NCBI GenBank assembly: GCA_024036415.1
Contig: JAMWET010002891.1
Coordinates: forward strand, 343,501 to 407,500
DNA: 64,000 nt
Origin: Prochilodus magdalenae
Taxonomy: Eukaryota > Chordata > Actinopteri > Characiformes > Prochilodontidae
Reading direction: 5' to 3'
Part shown: piece by piece, positions 52,771 through 64,000 of the stretch
How the letters are laid out: each line of letters opens with the position of its first letter
How positions within the stretch are numbered: position 1 is the stretch's first letter
Translations under genes and position numbers: made by a program
Notes under the pieces: generated by a model
Database searches by the model: none
Told to the model about the DNA's origin: nothing
The model's input: the letters and a program-made list of their open reading frames with translations, nothing else

Positions 52771-52835
52771 TTGTCGTGACGTCAGATGCCCATCCGGGAC
52801 TTTTTTTTTGCAGCGACTCGGCGCAGGCGCACTGT
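52771..52835 (+). promoter_or_regulatory. atp5mc3 core promoter with CRE and NRF1-like site
   Basis: A perfect palindromic cAMP-response element TGACGTCA lies at 52777-52784, followed by an ETS-like ATCCGG. A near-consensus NRF1 site (GCGCAGGCGCA, 52821-52831) follows. NRF1 and ETS sites are typical of nuclear genes for oxidative phosphorylation. There is no TATA box. The CRE is the binding sequence of the ATF/CREB family, which includes the product of the next gene. Confidence 0.65.
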
Positions 52836-52862
52836 GTCCAACCGCTTCGACCTCCGGCTGCG
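52800..52862 (+). other. atp5mc3: atp5mc3 non-coding exon 1 (5' UTR)
   Basis: A GC-rich, CpG-containing stretch ends at a strong donor (GCG|GTAAGTG, exon end 52862). It precedes exon 2, whose acceptor TTTCCAG ends at 53047; the intron between them is 185 bp. The exon is non-coding because the first suitable ATG lies in exon 2. The start given is only approximate, since the transcription start cannot be read from sequence. Confidence 0.7.
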
Positions 52863-53104
52863 GTAAGTGAAGGAAAAGCGGCTAGTTAGCCCATATAATC
52901 TCATTTAATCCTTCATCTATAGCAATTTCTCGTCATCGCTGCCAGTACTATAGTTGTTCGTGAAGTTCTGTGATAGTTTATACGGGTTCATTTCTGAGGA
53001 TATGTGTGAATTGTCCAATTGACCTTAGTTTTGTCTTGTCTTTCCAGACAGTCCCCGGCTGCTGCTAAATTTGCAATAACCGGTAAAACACAACAAACTC
53101 CATA

Positions 53105-55398
<2,294 letters not shown>

Positions 55399-55403
55399 AA
55401 AGA

Positions 55404-55409
55404 AATAAA
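55404..55409 (+). terminator. atp5mc3 proximal poly(A) signal AATAAA
   Basis: A canonical AATAAA lies only 5 nt after the stop codon, giving a possible very short 3' UTR. Further candidates are ATTAAA at 55567-55572 and overlapping ATTAAA/AATAAA at 55863-55872. Which is used cannot be decided from sequence. Confidence 0.55.
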
Positions 55410-56190
55410 CTGGTAACAGTGGAAACATATGCTGTACTCAATTGTGACTTCACCGTTGCTACCGAAAGTGTCTGCTCTTAATGTCCATGTTAAAAAAAAA
55501 AAAAAGTGCATTTTGAAGTTCACTGTCAAAATGATAATGTATTATACAACTGTAATCAGTTACACAATTAAAACATGTATTTGAACTATTTAAATGACAA
55601 CTGTAATTTTTGTACTTTGGCAATCATGGTTTTCTTCCCTTTTACTGACGACAGCAGCTCCAGCGGTACTCGCCAGAATGTCAACCTTGGAGATTCATAG
55701 CAGAACATAGAGCCTGACAGCACTTTCTGTATATCACAATTGGGGAAAGTGTATCTGTTTTGGGTCCACTTATTTTCAGGGGTTGAACTGTTGGTGGATA
55801 GTAAAATGTAAGTAGGTTGCAACTGGTTAAAAGCCATTAAACCTTTTGCTTTTGTAAATTGCATTAAATAAATAGATTTGTGTTTACTGGATCTAAAGGT
55901 TGTCAGACTTTTCTTCTACCTTTCTTGCTCATTGGTTTAGAACCAGTCTGCCGGATATAAATAAATAGCAGTAGAGAAAGAATAGTATTAGTCTGGTGGA
56001 CGATGTGAGCTTATAGTGCCAGTAGTATTATCTGCCACGTAACGTCACACACATGTGCACAAATCACTCTTTGTCCTTCCGGAGTAAGGCCAGTGGTTAA
56101 AGTAATGCAGCGCTTTCCGCTTCATTTTAATGAATGCTCGACAGCAGATCTACTGTTGGTAATCCTCATATGTAGTGTATTGACTTTAGG
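55410..56190. other. Short atp5mc3-atf2 intergenic spacer
   Basis: About 780 bp separate the stop of atp5mc3 from the atf2 promoter. It holds alternative poly(A) signals (ending near 55872) and then unremarkable DNA. At 56040-56047 there is TAACGTCA, the complement of the CRE variant TGACGTTA. No other gene is visible. Confidence 0.6.
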
Positions 56191-56302
56191 GCTTGACTGA
56201 AGCCCGCCGCCATCGTTAGTGTGGGGTTGCTGTGAGAGGGTCATTGAGCAAAGACTCGCGAGAACAGCAGTGCGCTGGGCTCTGGCAGGGTTGTGCCCGC
56301 GG
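56190..56302 (+). promoter_or_regulatory. atf2: atf2 promoter and non-coding exon 1
   Basis: A CpG-rich, TATA-less stretch ends at a donor matching consensus (CGCGG|GTAAGT; exon end 56302). ACTCGCGAGA at 56254-56263 matches 9 of 10 bases of the TCTCGCGAGA housekeeping promoter motif. Exon 1 appears non-coding, since exon 2 carries the conserved start. The transcription start is a guess. Confidence 0.6.
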
Positions 56303-57086
56303 GTAAGTGGCTGTCTCCTTTCACTGTCTTGGTAAACAAAGACACCGCTCGGGTTAACGTGTCGAGTAGTGACAGCTGGACGTAAGTTAAGTTACGCACG
56401 TCTGTTAAACTGTGCGTTCACGACACCGCAATATTTCCCCAGTGCCAGCTTAGCTAATATGGCGACGGCTATAAAGCATGCTAGCTGTCTTAACACAGCT
56501 AGCCTAGCTTAGCTTAGGTCCTATCGTATGTAAAAGAATGGGTGGACGCAGCTAACGTCAGTTAGCAGGGACTAGCCTGAGACTGGGACTGTAAACAAGA
56601 GGGGCAGCATTGTTATACTCAGCACCTGCTGCATGACACGGGACACGTAGACCCATGTAAAAATGTACGTCTCGTGTTAAGCATGCGTGTAGTGTTGGAT
56701 TGAGTTTTGTATAAACTCAGATTTGGTGAGCTATTAAAGAAGAGTCGTTGCTAAAACTGACAATAGAAGGTGCTTGTGCTATGTTGCTAGCTAGCTGGCT
56801 GGCTGGCTAGTTAATAGTAAAGAAGAATAGTAAAGGCCTGTGAGTTGTAATGTTAAATCATTTGTTTGCTCGGCTGTTAAACATTTCAAGAAATGTGGGC
56901 TGTACTTTCTTATTGATAGACAATGTAACTTTGCTAACGTACACTGGCATGCTAGATAACTGTCAGTGTAATGCCTTCTAGAGTAGCCTCCCCCTTCTCT
57001 GGCGCTACTAACGTTACATGAGGATGCGGTGCATATCAGCCACAAACCGATCATTCAGAGCAACACAGCTCACGCTGCTATACATA

Positions 57087-57610
57087 CAGAGGTTGGACAA
57101 TGAACCTGAAACACCTGTCATTTTAGTGTGGGAGGTTTCATGGCTAAATTGGACCAGCCTGGTGGTCAGTCTTCATTAATTGCACATTGCACCAGTAAGA
57201 GCAGAGTGTGAAGGTTCAATTAGCAGGTAAGAGCACAGTTCTGCTCAAAATGCACACAACGTTATGGGTGACATACCAGAGTTCAAAAGAGGACAAATTG
57301 TTGGTGCACGTCTTGCTGGCGCATCTGTGACCAAGACAGCAAGTCTTTGTGATGTATCAAGAGCCACGGTATCCAGGGTTATGTCAGCATACCACCAAGA
57401 AGGACAAACCTCCACCAGCATCACGTAGTGACCTGGCCACTATCCTGCAAGAAGAATGGCTCAAAATCCCTCTGACCACTGTGCAGGACTTGTATATGTC
57501 ATTCCCAAGATGAACTGACGCTGTATTGGCCGCAAAAGGAGGCCCTACACCATACTAAAAAATGACTGTGGTCTAAAACCAGGTGTTTCAGTTTCATTGT
57601 CCAACCCCTG
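57087..57610 (+). mobile_element. Internally deleted Tc1-like transposon in atf2 intron 1
   Basis: Inverted terminal repeats of 33 bp (counted with the TA) at 57085-57117 and 57580-57612 match at 31 of 33 positions. The element starts CAG and ends CTG, flanked by TA on both sides, as Tc1/mariner insertions are. Inside, from ATG at 57264, a frame reads GDIPEFKRGQIVGARLAGAS and continues with a DVSRATVSRVMSAYH helix-turn-helix. It then jumps to sequence like the transposase C-terminus, near 57450-57550 (EEWLKIPLTTVQDL, AAKGGPTPY-like). The central DDE catalytic domain is missing, so this is a non-autonomous derivative. Confidence 0.85.
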
Positions 57611-57770
57611 TATACCATCCCTTAATGACATGTTTAAAACATTAGCCCTCCAGATTTGAGGTACCCTGTGTTTGTTTACATACTAGCATTATTGTTGTTT
57701 GTAAACATCAGAATGTATGGTTAATTAATGATCATTCTCTCATAGGAGGAGGCATAGAGAGGCTCCGAAT

Positions 57771-57821
57771 ATGAGTGGTGATGATAAGCCATTCCTCTGT
57801 ACTGCTCCAGGCTGTGGTCAG
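57771..57821 (+). CDS. atf2: atf2 coding exon 2: start and first half of zinc finger
   Basis: Seventeen codons, MSGDDKPFLCTAPGCGQ, carry both zinc-binding cysteines. The exon starts at 57746, and 25 nt of leader precede the ATG. An intron splits the finger after Gln17. Confidence 0.93.
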
Positions 57822-60800
57822 GTACATGTACCAAAATGAAGCGATGTATTGTTGTGGTGACTGTTACTGTCTTTTAACCTCCATGCCATAAATTCACCCT
57901 TTGTAATCTATGTGATTCAGTCATTTTGGCTGATCACAATCAAAGAAAATACTCTTAGATTGAAAACCTAATTAAATAGTGAAAACAGATAATGATTTAA
58001 TGTGACTAAAGTGTTTCTTTTGCAGCGATTTACAAATGAAGACCATTTGGCAGTCCACAAACATAAACATGAGATGACCCTCAGGTTTGGTCCAGCACGC
58101 AATGACAGTGTCATCGTGGCTGGTGAGTATATAAAAATACCTTTGCCTTAATTGAGATCAACATGGTGTTATGGGTTGCTTTTTATTTTTATTTCACTGG
58201 TCCTTGTTGCAGACCAAACACCGACACCCACTCGCTTTTTGAAGAACTGTGAGGAGGTTGGACTGTTCAATGAGCTAACTAGTCCATTTGAGCATGACTT
58301 CAAAAAGGCCACTGAGGATGATATCAAAAAGGTACAGGAATCTAAACTTTCAAATAAAACAAAAGATGCTAACTTTTAAATACCAAATTACATCAAATCA
58401 TTTATAGCGTTGCTGACAAATTTAAAGTATTTTGATGTGTATTGGCTGAGCAATTTAGTGATTGTGATTGATTGTTTCTAGAAATTTACTTAGTCTCAAG
58501 CAATTCCATATAATAACACTGTTCCTTTACTTTATGGTATCCAGGACATGAAAGTTAACAGCAGTGTTTGTCAGGGTGCCTCTGGTTATTTTGAAAGAAC
58601 AGTTAAAATAGTATCTTATGTTATACTAACATTATAATAAAAGTGGTTTTCTTTTCTGGAAATGTGATATATACTGTGATATATTTGGAAATCATCAGGC
58701 TATTGAGGATTATCAATACCACCCAGTCCAACGTAACATACAGTGCTGTAAAAATGTTTTTTCTACTATTTTAGCATATCTGCATCACTTGTTTCAGTTC
58801 TGTTTATAGTTTTCAAATGGTCATTTCATTTATTAGAGGAAATAAGTAATAAAGTAATCCAACTGCTCCAGTGTGAAAAATATAATTATTCCCAAAGTTG
58901 CTCTTTTACCCAGATATGGTTAAGAATCAGTTGAACAAATACAGACCTGATTGAATTTAGACCAGAATCTGAACATTGTTTAAATAGAACTTTTCCAGCG
59001 GTGTGAAGTTGGCTACTCAAATAACCTACTGTGATGTGATCAATAGAAATTCTCAGAAGGATCAGTGTAAAGGGTTACAGAGGCACATTCTAGGTCTCAG
59101 GGACTCAAGCAAACCACATCGGTTTGACTCAAATGAAGAAGCTCTAAAACAGTGGAGAATCCTCCCAGAAATGCCCAGGCTACCAAAATCTTCAGATGGG
59201 CTGTTCACATTTAAAAGCCCTCCAGCCCTCCTATGATTGGACTAAAACCTTTTTGCAAAGAAGAGTGAGAAAGAGTCCTTTACAGTAATGTGAAAAATTA
59301 TTTTTTACATGTGTAATATAGGTGGGTTTTTTTTTGTCTTTAATAAATGAAATGATCGTTAATGAGCATGTGTTACCTCGACTTTTTATATGAGAGTATT
59401 CAGATGTTCAGAGGATCATCCAGAACAGCAGTATAATAGAAAACTGTAAGTATAAACGTAAGCTTAATTTGCAGTGACTAGATTGTTAGATTTGTGCCAG
59501 GCTGAAGTGTGTTGGACTGATATGAGGTGGTTTATGTGATTTTTGTGACTTGTTGAATTTTAGTTGCCCTTGGACTTGTCACCTCTTGCTACTCCTATTG
59601 TACGAAACAAAATTGAGGAACATACATCTCTTGAATCACATCGAGACAGTCCCCTCCCACATCCAGAATCCACAACCTGTGATGACAAGGTGAGCGAGCG
59701 AACAATGCTTCGAATTGTTGAAAGTAACTTGATTACTCACAGTGGGCCATTTTTGAATGATGTACCTGTACATATTTTGAGTCACATACTAGCCTGTATG
59801 TGCTCTAAGGAGCATATGTGTGTTTCAGTTTTGTACACATAGGTCGTAAAGCATCTACACTAGCCTGTCTGTGGATGTTATTAATGTTTTCTGGTAGTCT
59901 ATAGTATACAGCTTTTGGCATTTCCAAATATCTGCCAGAAAAATATCAGTCTTTTGTTACAGGTATAGTAATACAGTAATATGTGGTTATTACTGTGCAC
60001 AGCGTGAAATAATTATAAACATCTTAAATGGCACCTTTTCTGAATGGTTGATGCACCTTCGGTTTCGTATGATATTTTTTAGGAGGTTTCATTGCAGCCG
60101 ACCTCACTGCCTACATCCACTATAGTCCGTCCTGCCTCCCTTCAAGTCCCCAATGTACTTCTGGCCAGTTCTGATGCTAGTGTTGTTATTCAGCAAGCCC
60201 TTCCATCGCCAACATCTAGCTCTGTTATTACCCAAGTCCCATCCTCTAATAGGCCAATAGTGTAAGTAGCTCCAAAATGTTACTTGTTATTTAAGACATC
60301 TAACTTAAAATTGTCGTATCATGTAGTTTCTAATTTAGTTCACTTATATTTTTTTTCCTCTTCGTCTCATCAGGACTTTTTTATTTTGGTTGCTCGGTTA
60401 CTTATGATTTTGCTTTGCTTGTACTTGTGTTTGCCGATTGCAAAAGACTCATCTCTTAATTATGAGTTGCTTTGTCACCAGTATCACCAAAATCCTTGCT
60501 TGCTGTTCTTTAATTTCATTTTTTAAGAGGCTTGAAAACACAAAATGCACACCTTTAGCTGTGCTCTTTCTTGCTAACTTGTTAGAATACATTAATATGC
60601 ATATATCACGTTGATAATATTTCTGTATGTTTGCCTCTCTCCCCTGGCTTCAGTCCAGTGTCTGGCACATTCCCAGTGCTTCTGCAGCTACCCAACGGAC
60701 AAACAATGCCTGTCGCCATTCCAGCCACCATCGCCAGCTCCAGCGTGCACATCCCTACTGCCATACCCGTACGTTTGCAGCTTTTTCAGTTGTCTGTTTA

Positions 60801-63153
60801 TTAGTTTGATTTTTGGTTAAACATATTTTAAATGGCAAGTTTAACTCCTGTACTGAATTTATTTCCATTATCCTACATTTGTGTACTCACTTTTGCAACC
60901 AATTGGTGGGTGATATAGCAAATCTAAACCATCACAGTACTTTTCATAATATGTTTGTTATTTATATTTGTTGTGGTTGGTAACATAATATATATATTAT
61001 GTTATGTATACCAATATTTATATTAGCTATGTTTTAGTTTTTGTATATTTAGTTTTAATTTTAGCTTTTAAGAATGATGCTGTTCTAGTGTCGAATTAAA
61101 TCAGCACATCAGTAGACTACGCTGAGTATGAGCGTAAAGATAAAAAAGCCATACACAAAAGGAATCCACTTTCTTCTGTTTTCTGAGTGATTAGTTGTGT
61201 AGTAGTGGTTATAGTTTCATTTAGATTTGGTGTTTTTGAGAACTAACGTCTTTATTTTTATTGCTGTCAAAGATTATATTTATAACAAAAATAATCTAGA
61301 TTTACATATTTATTGCAATACTTTATTTTTCTGAGGCTTTTGGAGTTAAAACATTTAGATTGGGAAAAATTTCCCAGCAAAAAAGGAATCTTATTTAACA
61401 TTTGCAAAAAGCATGCATGCATTTTTTTGCCATTCTAAATGATAATATATGATGTATATTAGGCACATGAGTCGTATAGATGAAGAAAAGGTTAAAATGT
61501 TCAAATTGTCTTTGCTAACACCAAGACAATTAACTTCTACTTAGTTTTTCTTTAGTAATTCTGTCAACTGTCCTAACTGCTATGAGAACCTAGTGACCAT
61601 GCGCAATTACATCACAAGTGGCAATCATTAGGGTCTAAGAACAATAGCCTTTAGGGAGACAGTTGAATAAAAATTATTGGCAAAGTTTTTAGAATGATCT
61701 GTATTTATAATGGTGTGGTTACCACTGGTGTGGTAAGCAACACATTTTTAACAAAACCATTTGTAGAAAACTGTAAAAAAGTTTGACCTAGAGCTGTATT
61801 TGCATAGTTGCAAAAACTAAATGATTGTGCACCACTAAGTATTTGTATTTTAGTCTCTCGGTGCACAAAAATCTTTGGTTTCCTGAAACGATGCTGCCAG
61901 ATTCTCCTGTAGTGGGCAGATTTGACCTTTTTCACTAGTCTGGGTTTGTTTAAGCTATTTAAGAAAAGACATTCTGACCATTGAGACAGTAGTTATACAT
62001 GCTGTTGTTTAGTGTTATAGTAGTACCAATGATACCCATGATATTAAAAGTGTTACAATAAGTGCCCCTCCCCACTTGCAACCTGTTAATTGCTCTGAGA
62101 AGGACTACGTTCAGGACTACTTTGAGAGCACTGTAACTCCTCTTACTGGGCAATTAAACATTTGAAAGTCACTTCTTTTCCAAGAGTGGCGCAGAGTTAT
62201 GACATTGGGAGTGAGATCATCTCCCTCCGCATTAGTGTCACATTGGTGTGATTTGTCAGTGGCGCATTTTAGAGTGGCACTGAGGACAGGCCGGTATTTA
62301 TTATTCCGACACTGGCTTTCTGGCATGGAGAGGGGGAATGAGAGAACTAATGGGCCTTAGAAAAGGGCAGTTGTATGTCACAGCAGTAAAATGAGAGAGG
62401 GAGGAAGGGAGAATAAGACACGGAGAGAGCGCAATCCATCCATAATGGGCTCTTTTTTCGTTGAGTCTCTTGAACACCACTTTGACATGTTCTCTGTCCT
62501 TGTATGTACTGCTAGTAGTTGGGCCAAAGCTGTGTCACATGCATATTCTCATTCATATGGCCATGCACTTGCTAGATGTGGAGTTGTGTAGTAATGGATT
62601 GGGAGAATGAGAAAGGGGCATACAAGTCTTTATTTAAGTACGTGAAGAATGCCTCAAGTACCTGTGCATCTGTACAGCGTAAAACATAGCGTCTTTGTGT
62701 GAGCTATGTGCATGCATGTGGCTAATATGGCACAATGAGAAGTACATGATTATTACCCAGAGGGCGACAAGCTATCCCTCACTTTTTAATGTTTCTCATA
62801 GTGTGTCTGTGTGTGTTTGGTTTAGAGAGGTGGGTTTGGTTGCTGCATCTTGTGTGTGGTTTTGCCTCCTGCAAATACCAGGCAGTCATCCTAATGAGGC
62901 TGAGCTATGGGACTAGGCTGAATGTATGCTACTCATTTGGTTTGTGTGTCTGTGTGGGCACAGTAACGGCAGTTAGCAGGTTGGAGTGTAAGACATATCC
63001 TGAGATGACTAATTTGCTTCTCTTTTTTTCCTCTCCATATGTATGTCCATACGTGTTCTGTCTCAGCTTGTAAGACCAGTCACCGTAGTGCCTAATGTTC
63101 CTGGAATTCCTGGCCCCTCCTCTCCACAACCGGTCCAATCAGAAGCAAAGATG
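57771..63153 (+). CDS. atf2: ATF2-type bZIP transcription factor, 5' part (continues past window)
   Basis: ATF2 is a nuclear CRE-binding factor activated by JNK and p38. Coding exons in the window are 57771-57821, 58026-58122, 58213-58331, 59564-59689, 60083-60261, 60654-60768 and 63067-63153, all GT-AG with compatible phases, giving 258 residues. A C2H2 zinc finger (C10, C15, H28, H32) is followed by the MAPK-docking segment around HKHKHEMTLRF. Next is the activation site DQTPTPTRF, where T52 and T54 match human T69 and T71. Conserved Ser/Pro-rich blocks follow (DLSPLATP, SPLPHPEST, VRPASLQVPNVLL, LPNGQTMPVAIP, VPGIPGPSSPQPVQSEAKM). The next exon and the basic/leucine-zipper region are not in the remaining 847 bp, so the gene runs off the right edge. 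The start ATG matches human Met19. Confidence 0.95.
58026..58122 (+). CDS. atf2: atf2 coding exon 3: second half of zinc finger and MAPK docking segment
   Basis: Encodes RFTNEDHLAVHKHKHEMTLR and on to DSVIVA. The two finger histidines and the basic-hydrophobic docking segment are present. The exon ends in phase 1 (G|AC for Asp50). The following intron is only 90 bp. Confidence 0.95.
58213..58331 (+). CDS. atf2: atf2 coding exon 4: phosphorylation-switch region
   Basis: Encodes DQTPTPTRFLKNCEEVGLFN through DDIKK. The paired Thr-Pro sites are the known JNK/p38 targets of the family, and the acidic amphipathic activation segment follows. The donor is AAG|GTACAG. Confidence 0.95.
58735..59340 (+). 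mobile_element. DNA-transposon remnant in atf2 intron 4
   Basis: It starts with TACAGTGCTGTAAAAATG, a terminus type common in fish DNA transposons. It contains a 77-codon open frame (59003-59236) with the fragment KGLQRHILGLRDSSKPHR, resembling a transposase helix-turn-helix remnant. The right end is unclear (CTTTACAG near 59277-59286). Superfamily is uncertain, perhaps Tc1/mariner. No catalytic domain is visible. Confidence 0.5.
59564..59689 (+). CDS. atf2: atf2 coding exon 5
   Basis: Forty-two codons starting LPLDLSPLATPIVRNKIEEH and ending in the ESTTCDDK region. Leu90 replaces the human Met in the KKMPLDLSP block. The acceptor is AATTTTAG and the donor AAG|GTGAGC. Confidence 0.94.
60083..60261 (+). 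CDS. atf2: atf2 coding exon 6
   Basis: Encodes a Ser/Thr/Val-rich stretch with the conserved IVRPASLQVPNVLLASSD and ITQVPSSNRPIV blocks. Val191 is split GT|T across the following intron. Confidence 0.94.
60654..60768 (+). CDS. atf2: atf2 coding exon 7
   Basis: Encodes PVSGTFPVLLQLPNGQTMPV and then VAIP, ending at HIPTAIP with donor CCC|GTACGT. It matches the human LLHLPNGQTMPVAIP region. Confidence 0.93.
60769..63066 (+). other. atf2 intron 7
   Basis: A 2.3-kb intron, largely AT-rich. The segment about 62080-62360 is less AT-rich and complex and stands out as a possible intronic conserved element. No transposon ends are obvious. Confidence 0.6.
62080..62360. promoter_or_regulatory. Candidate intronic conserved element in atf2 intron 7
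   Basis: Less AT-rich, complex sequence. It includes GGGCAATTAAAC, GAGTGGCGCAGAG, CCGCATTAGTGTCAC, a near-repeat TGGCGC (62187 and 62261) and GGTATTTATTATTCC. It stands out from the AT-rich intron on both sides. Function is inferred. Confidence 0.33.
63067..63153 (+). CDS. atf2: atf2 coding exon 8 (last exon in window)
   Basis: Twenty-nine codons, LVRPVTVVPNVPGIPGPSSP through QSEAKM, end in phase 0 at ATG|GTAACT. The next family block (RLKAALTQQ in human) does not appear before the window ends. Confidence 0.93.
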
Positions 63154-64000
63154 GTAACTCATTTTGTGCTTATTCACTTGTCACGGCTGTCAATCTCTCT
63201 GTCAGTATCTCTGATATTTTTACTTTAGAAGAAGTGAAAAGATCATTAATTGAGCTTTTATCCAAAGTAATTTTGTACCAATTTCATCGGTACTTTCATT
63301 ACCATGCTGATTTTATTAAATGCTGTTAATAGGCTTTCACAATCATAATGTTATATCCTGATGCACTTAACAGTTTATTGTGTGTATATTGTATTCTACT
63401 GTAGAATTATAAGCCTAAAGTGGCAAGTTCACTCATTAACTATAGATGCTAGTTGCTCCCACAGCTCAAGCTTAGCAAACATCTGTTACTGGTTGTTGCC
63501 CTGTAAACGTGCCATAACACTAGTCAGAAGTTTTTGTATACGCTATAGAGTTTTTTGTATACAAACAACAATAATACGCTAAATAAGTGTGTATTTTCTA
63601 CTATATTAAATTGGCCTACCGGTTCTTCATCTGAAACGCACAGAGTTCACATTCTGTTTGTTGCAAGGCAAACCCGTGACTGAAAGCTAACAACTGTGAG
63701 AAATAATTGTTATTAGCTGAAATAATTACAGTTCGATAATTAAACGGTATATGTGACAGGCCTAGCTGTTAATACTAGAAATAATTAAATTTTAATACGA
63801 TTATTACAGTATTGATATTTAGAATAAGTCTTTTCTTGAATATTTTATGCATAGTCTTGTAAATGCTCCTAAAGATAATTATGATGTAAAGGGTTCTTGC
63901 GAGCGATGCCATAAAAGGATTGCCTTAGGTGGTGACAGTTTGCATTTTTTTAAATTAAAAGAATTTTCTTCTTTTTGTTTAAAGTTTAAAGAATCTACAC
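63154..64000 (+). other. atf2 intron 8 (5' part)
   Basis: AT-rich intron sequence after the exon 8 donor. I see no further atf2 exon, transposon or RNA gene before the window ends. Confidence 0.6.

Noticed and set aside
58152..58379. Frame that seems to start with a hydrophobic signal-like segment
   Set aside because: The hydrophobic start is intron 3 sequence read through into atf2 exon 4. The real exon begins at 58213 after a CAG acceptor.
59003..59236. 77-codon frame as an alternative atf2 exon
   Set aside because: Its protein resembles a transposase fragment and it lies within repeat-like sequence in intron 4.

Overview
This is vertebrate nuclear DNA, almost certainly from a teleost fish. 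It has spliced genes with GT-AG introns, vertebrate protein sequences, Tc1-like transposons, fish-type dispersed repeats, and very many long (CT)n, (GA)n and (GT)n microsatellites. The repeat types remind me of otophysan fishes, but that is recollection and I cannot name the species.

Layout. Positions 1 to about 52,760 hold no gene I can support. This is a gene desert of ordinary AT-rich DNA, microsatellites, old transposon remnants and islands of complex, homeobox-site-rich sequence that read like conserved non-coding elements. Two genes follow on the + strand. The first is a complete five-exon atp5mc3-type gene (ATP synthase F0 c subunit; coding exons 53105-55398, 139 residues). The second is the 5' part of atf2, an ATF2-type bZIP transcription factor (non-coding exon 1 near 56200-56302; coding exons from 57771 to 63153, 258 residues). 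The atf2 bZIP and C-terminal exons lie beyond the right edge. The two genes are less than 1 kb apart and point the same way.

Context. In tetrapods the order is HOXD, EVX2, LNPK, a gene desert, ATP5MC3, ATF2, and the desert holds long-range HOXD limb and genital enhancers. Gene order and orientation here match that, so positions 1-52,760 are probably the Atp5mc3-side end of the teleost HoxD centromeric regulatory landscape. This rests on synteny. The enhancer candidates marked below rest on sequence texture and motifs and need alignment to test.

Mobile DNA. The main elements are a rearranged, dead Tc1-like element with extra terminal-repeat fragments (49704-50952), a large, nearly perfect foldback structure (50993-51416), a degraded DNA-transposon remnant (about 51720-52190), a 524-bp internally deleted Tc1-like element with TA target duplications in atf2 intron 1 (57087-57610), and another transposon remnant in atf2 intron 4. 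Two dispersed repeat families occur as paired copies (5795/18745 and 11279/33997). I found no CRISPR array, tRNA, rRNA, operon or clearly new biological system. The most interesting leads are the enhancer-like islands, the foldback element, the Tc1 rearrangement, and CRE sites in the promoters of both atf2 and its neighbour.
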